Source: CAYOCE01 sp964402405
GTDB taxonomy: Bacteria > Pseudomonadota > Alphaproteobacteria > UBA7879
Assembly (NCBI GenBank): GCA_964402405.1
Contig: CAYOCE010000017.1
Span: forward strand, 1-23,276
Reading direction: 5' to 3'
Length of the DNA: 23,276 bases
The translations under genes and the position numbers were made by a program. Below, piece after piece: positions 21,563-23,276 of the stretch (position 1 is the first letter of the stretch; every line of letters starts with the position of its first letter). Below the pieces are notes generated by a model. The model worked only from the letters and a program-made list of their open reading frames with translations, had not been told where the DNA came from and did not search any database.

Positions 21563-22417
21563 ATGTATGATTTTTTTATAGAACCACTCCAATACATATT
21601 TATGCGCAAGGCGCTAGCTGGTTGTATTTGTTTATCATTGGGGGCAGGACCTGTAGGCATATTCTTGGTTTTAAGGCGCATGAGCCTGATGGGGGATGCG
21701 TTGTCCCACGCGATTCTTCCTGGTGCTGCTATTGGGTACGCGCTGATGGGGTTATCAGTTCCAGCTATGGTTTTAGGGGGAATTGGGGCAGGATTGGTTG
21801 TGGCCCTCCTTGCAGGGGTTGTAACCCGTTTTACTCACCTGAAGGAAGATGCCAGCTTTGCAGGATTCTTTCTGATTTCCTTGGCCCTGGGGACCCTCAT
21901 TATTTCTAGTCAACGTAGCAGCATTGATTTGATTCATATCCTTTTTGGATCTGCTTTAAGTGTGGATTTTCTGTCGTTGATAATTATTTCAGGGATTTCA
22001 ACCTTGACGCTGGCAACGTTTGCCATTATCTATCGACCGATGATCATGGATTGCTTTGATCCCCTTTATTTGAGAACATGTCATAAGAATGGGGTTATTT
22101 ATCACATGATTTTTCTAACGCTGGTGGTTCTAAACTTAGTTTCAGGATTTCAAGCATTGGGGACATTACTGTCCCTGGGCATGATGATGTTGCCCGCGAT
22201 TAGCGCCCGATTTTGGTCCAGACGTATCTGGATTTTGTGCCTGGTTGCTGCCCTTATTGGGTGTGTGTCTGGATATATGGGGCTATTATTGGCAAACCAT
22301 TATAACATTCCCTCAGGGCCTTCCATTGTTTTGGTAGCAGGGGCCATTTACATAATTTCTTTGTTAGTAGGACCTTATGGCAGTATCCAGAAAACTTTTT
22401 CCTTTTTTAAACAATAG
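21563..22417 (+). CDS. znuB: Zinc/manganese-type ABC transporter permease
   Basis: A 284-residue integral membrane protein of the ABC-3 permease family, with eight or nine membrane segments. It forms the inner-membrane channel of a metal importer. The N-terminal block (FLVLRRMSLMGDALSHAILPGAAIGY) is diagnostic for ZnuB/MntB/SitC-type permeases, and a second conserved stretch is VSGFQALGTLLSLGMMMLPAISARFW near the C-terminus. The ATG at 21563 fits the family N-terminus although its ribosome-binding site is weak. It precedes the substrate-binding protein gene by 8 bp. The ATPase subunit (znuC) is not upstream here and is not seen within the window. Zinc is favoured from the binding protein's ligands. 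Confidence 0.92.
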   Translation: MYDFFIEPLQYIFMRKALAGCICLSLGAGPVGIFLVLRRMSLMGDALSHAILPGAAIGYALMGLSVPAMVLGGIGAGLVVALLAGVVTRFTHLKEDASFAGFFLISLALGTLIISSQRSSIDLIHILFGSALSVDFLSLIIISGISTLTLATFAIIYRPMIMDCFDPLYLRTCHKNGVIYHMIFLTLVVLNLVSGFQALGTLLSLGMMMLPAISARFWSRRIWILCLVAALIGCVSGYMGLLLANHYNIPSGPSIVLVAGAIYIISLLVGPYGSIQKTFSFFKQ

Positions 22418-22425
22418 GCCTATTG

Positions 22426-23276
22426 ATGCAATTTAGATTTTTTATATGTGTCCTTCTGAGTCTCTTTTTTTGGAATGAATCAACAGCCGATGCCTCAAAA
22501 ATCAAGGTGATTGCCTCCTTTAGTATTCTAGGGGATTTGGTAAATCAGGTTGGCGGCGACCATGTGGAGGTTAAAACCCTGGTTGGTCCCGATCAAGATG
22601 TGCATGTATATGAACCAAGTCCAGAGGATGCTAAAAACCTAACGCTTGCCCAGATCGTGTTTATTAACGGATTGAATTTTGAAAGCTGGTTGACCAGATT
22701 GATGAAGTCAGCTGTTTATAAACGTCCTGTTGTTACAGCAACAAAGGGAATAATCCCCAGAGTTCCTTCTAAATGCTGTCATCACACAGAACCTGATCCC
22801 CATGGATGGCACAATGTTCAACATGCTAAAGTTTATGTACATAATATCAAAAAGGGACTTCAAAAAATTGATCCTAAACATGCCTCCTATTATGAAAAAC
22901 GGGCTAAGGCATATCTGAAAAAACTGGATGATCTAGAGGTTTGGATTCGAAAAACTCTTAAGACCAAGAAAAATGTGAAGCATGAGGTCATTACAGCGCA
23001 TGCAGCCTTTGGATATTTAGAGGATGCCTATGGTATTTCATTCCTATCCCCCATTGGGGTCAGCACGGATGCAGAGCCCTCAACGCGGGATATGATGCGC
23101 CTGATTGATTATATTAAAAAGCACAACATCAAAATAGTGTTTTTAGAAAATCTTTCCAATAAAAAGTTAATCGAGCAAATTCAAAATGAAACAGGGGCAG
23201 CGATTGGGGGCGTTCTTTATTCCGATGGCCTTTCTCATCCAAATGGTCCTGCTGCTGATTATATTTCCATGATGCG
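22426..23276 (+). CDS. znuA: Zinc-type ABC transporter substrate-binding protein (partial)
   Basis: An open frame of 283 codons running off the window end. It begins with a signal peptide (MQFRFFICVLLSLFFWNESTADA) and belongs to the cluster A-I (ZnuA/PsaA-type) metal-binding proteins of the periplasm. Predicted ligands are H60 in QDVHVYEPSPED, H126 in DPHGWHN and H192 in ITAHAAFGYLEDAYG; a downstream Asp in YSDGLS would be the fourth. The third ligand is His, as in zinc-specific members, where manganese proteins usually have Glu. The His-rich loop of many ZnuA proteins is reduced to CCHH (residues 117-120). Conserved AEPSTRDM follows. The start is the ATG at 22426, 8 bp after the znuB stop. 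Confidence 0.92.
   Translation, partial: MQFRFFICVLLSLFFWNESTADASKIKVIASFSILGDLVNQVGGDHVEVKTLVGPDQDVHVYEPSPEDAKNLTLAQIVFINGLNFESWLTRLMKSAVYKRPVVTATKGIIPRVPSKCCHHTEPDPHGWHNVQHAKVYVHNIKKGLQKIDPKHASYYEKRAKAYLKKLDDLEVWIRKTLKTKKNVKHEVITAHAAFGYLEDAYGISFLSPIGVSTDAEPSTRDMMRLIDYIKKHNIKIVFLENLSNKKLIEQIQNETGAAIGGVLYSDGLSHPNGPAADYISMM

Overview
The window looks like the chromosome of a fairly AT-rich alphaproteobacterium, probably host-associated (Holosporales/Rickettsiales-like). This is inferred from the gene set: GatCAB amidotransferase genes, a compact M16 processing-peptidase-like protein, an AsmA-like protein of the DUF3971 type, HU and IHF-beta, import of thiamine-type nutrients in place of visible biosynthesis, and several lineage-restricted secreted proteins. 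No rRNA or species marker is present, so the placement is tentative.

Layout. Positions 1-641 (minus): the start of gatA and all of gatC. 877-2325: a large unknown protein. 2444-3031: an HU gene followed by tRNA-Val(UAC) and tRNA-Asp(GUC). 3266-5073: tyrS and a coupled 3-methyladenine DNA glycosylase. 5135-6274: an ATPase of the DUF4143 type with a dyad-rich promoter. 6289-7712: a promoter, a TPP riboswitch and an MHS-type MFS transporter, probably for thiamine or a precursor. 7561-11327 (minus): uppP and a 988-residue AsmA-like envelope protein whose 3' end overlaps the transporter gene by 152 bp. 11479-12507: dnaQ and a DUF1622 membrane protein. 12587-12663: tRNA-Arg(ACG). 12790-14025: an M16 peptidase. 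14084-14809 (minus): a secreted unknown protein with its own terminator. 14961-18540: mutS and an EamA-family transporter. 18523-18825 (minus): ihfB. 19258-19797: a secreted unknown protein with a long leader. 19798-21562: a gene-poor region. 21563 to the end: znuB and znuA of a zinc-type ABC importer.

The most notable element lies in the gene-poor region. A unit of about 225 bp occurs twice in direct orientation (20476-20701 and 20805-21028). Each copy holds a predicted small RNA of about 140 nt with three hairpins and a canonical Rho-independent terminator. One hairpin displays CCUCC in its loop within ACCUCCU, the anti-Shine-Dalgarno sequence of 16S rRNA, and a second ACCUCC lies in a predicted linker. 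The RNA portion is identical over 140 nt while the 69 nt upstream carry 7 substitutions. This suggests a tandem pair of anti-SD mimic sRNAs, similar in concept to the CcsR/cuckoo and alpha-r14-type RNAs of other alphaproteobacteria. Just downstream is a structure resembling domains V-VI of a group II intron, probably a degraded remnant.

Functionally the window mixes translation (gatCA, tyrS, three tRNAs), genome maintenance (dnaQ, mutS, glycosylase, HU, IHF), envelope (uppP, AsmA-like) and nutrient import (thiamine-type MFS, EamA, ZnuBA), plus accessory proteins of unknown role.
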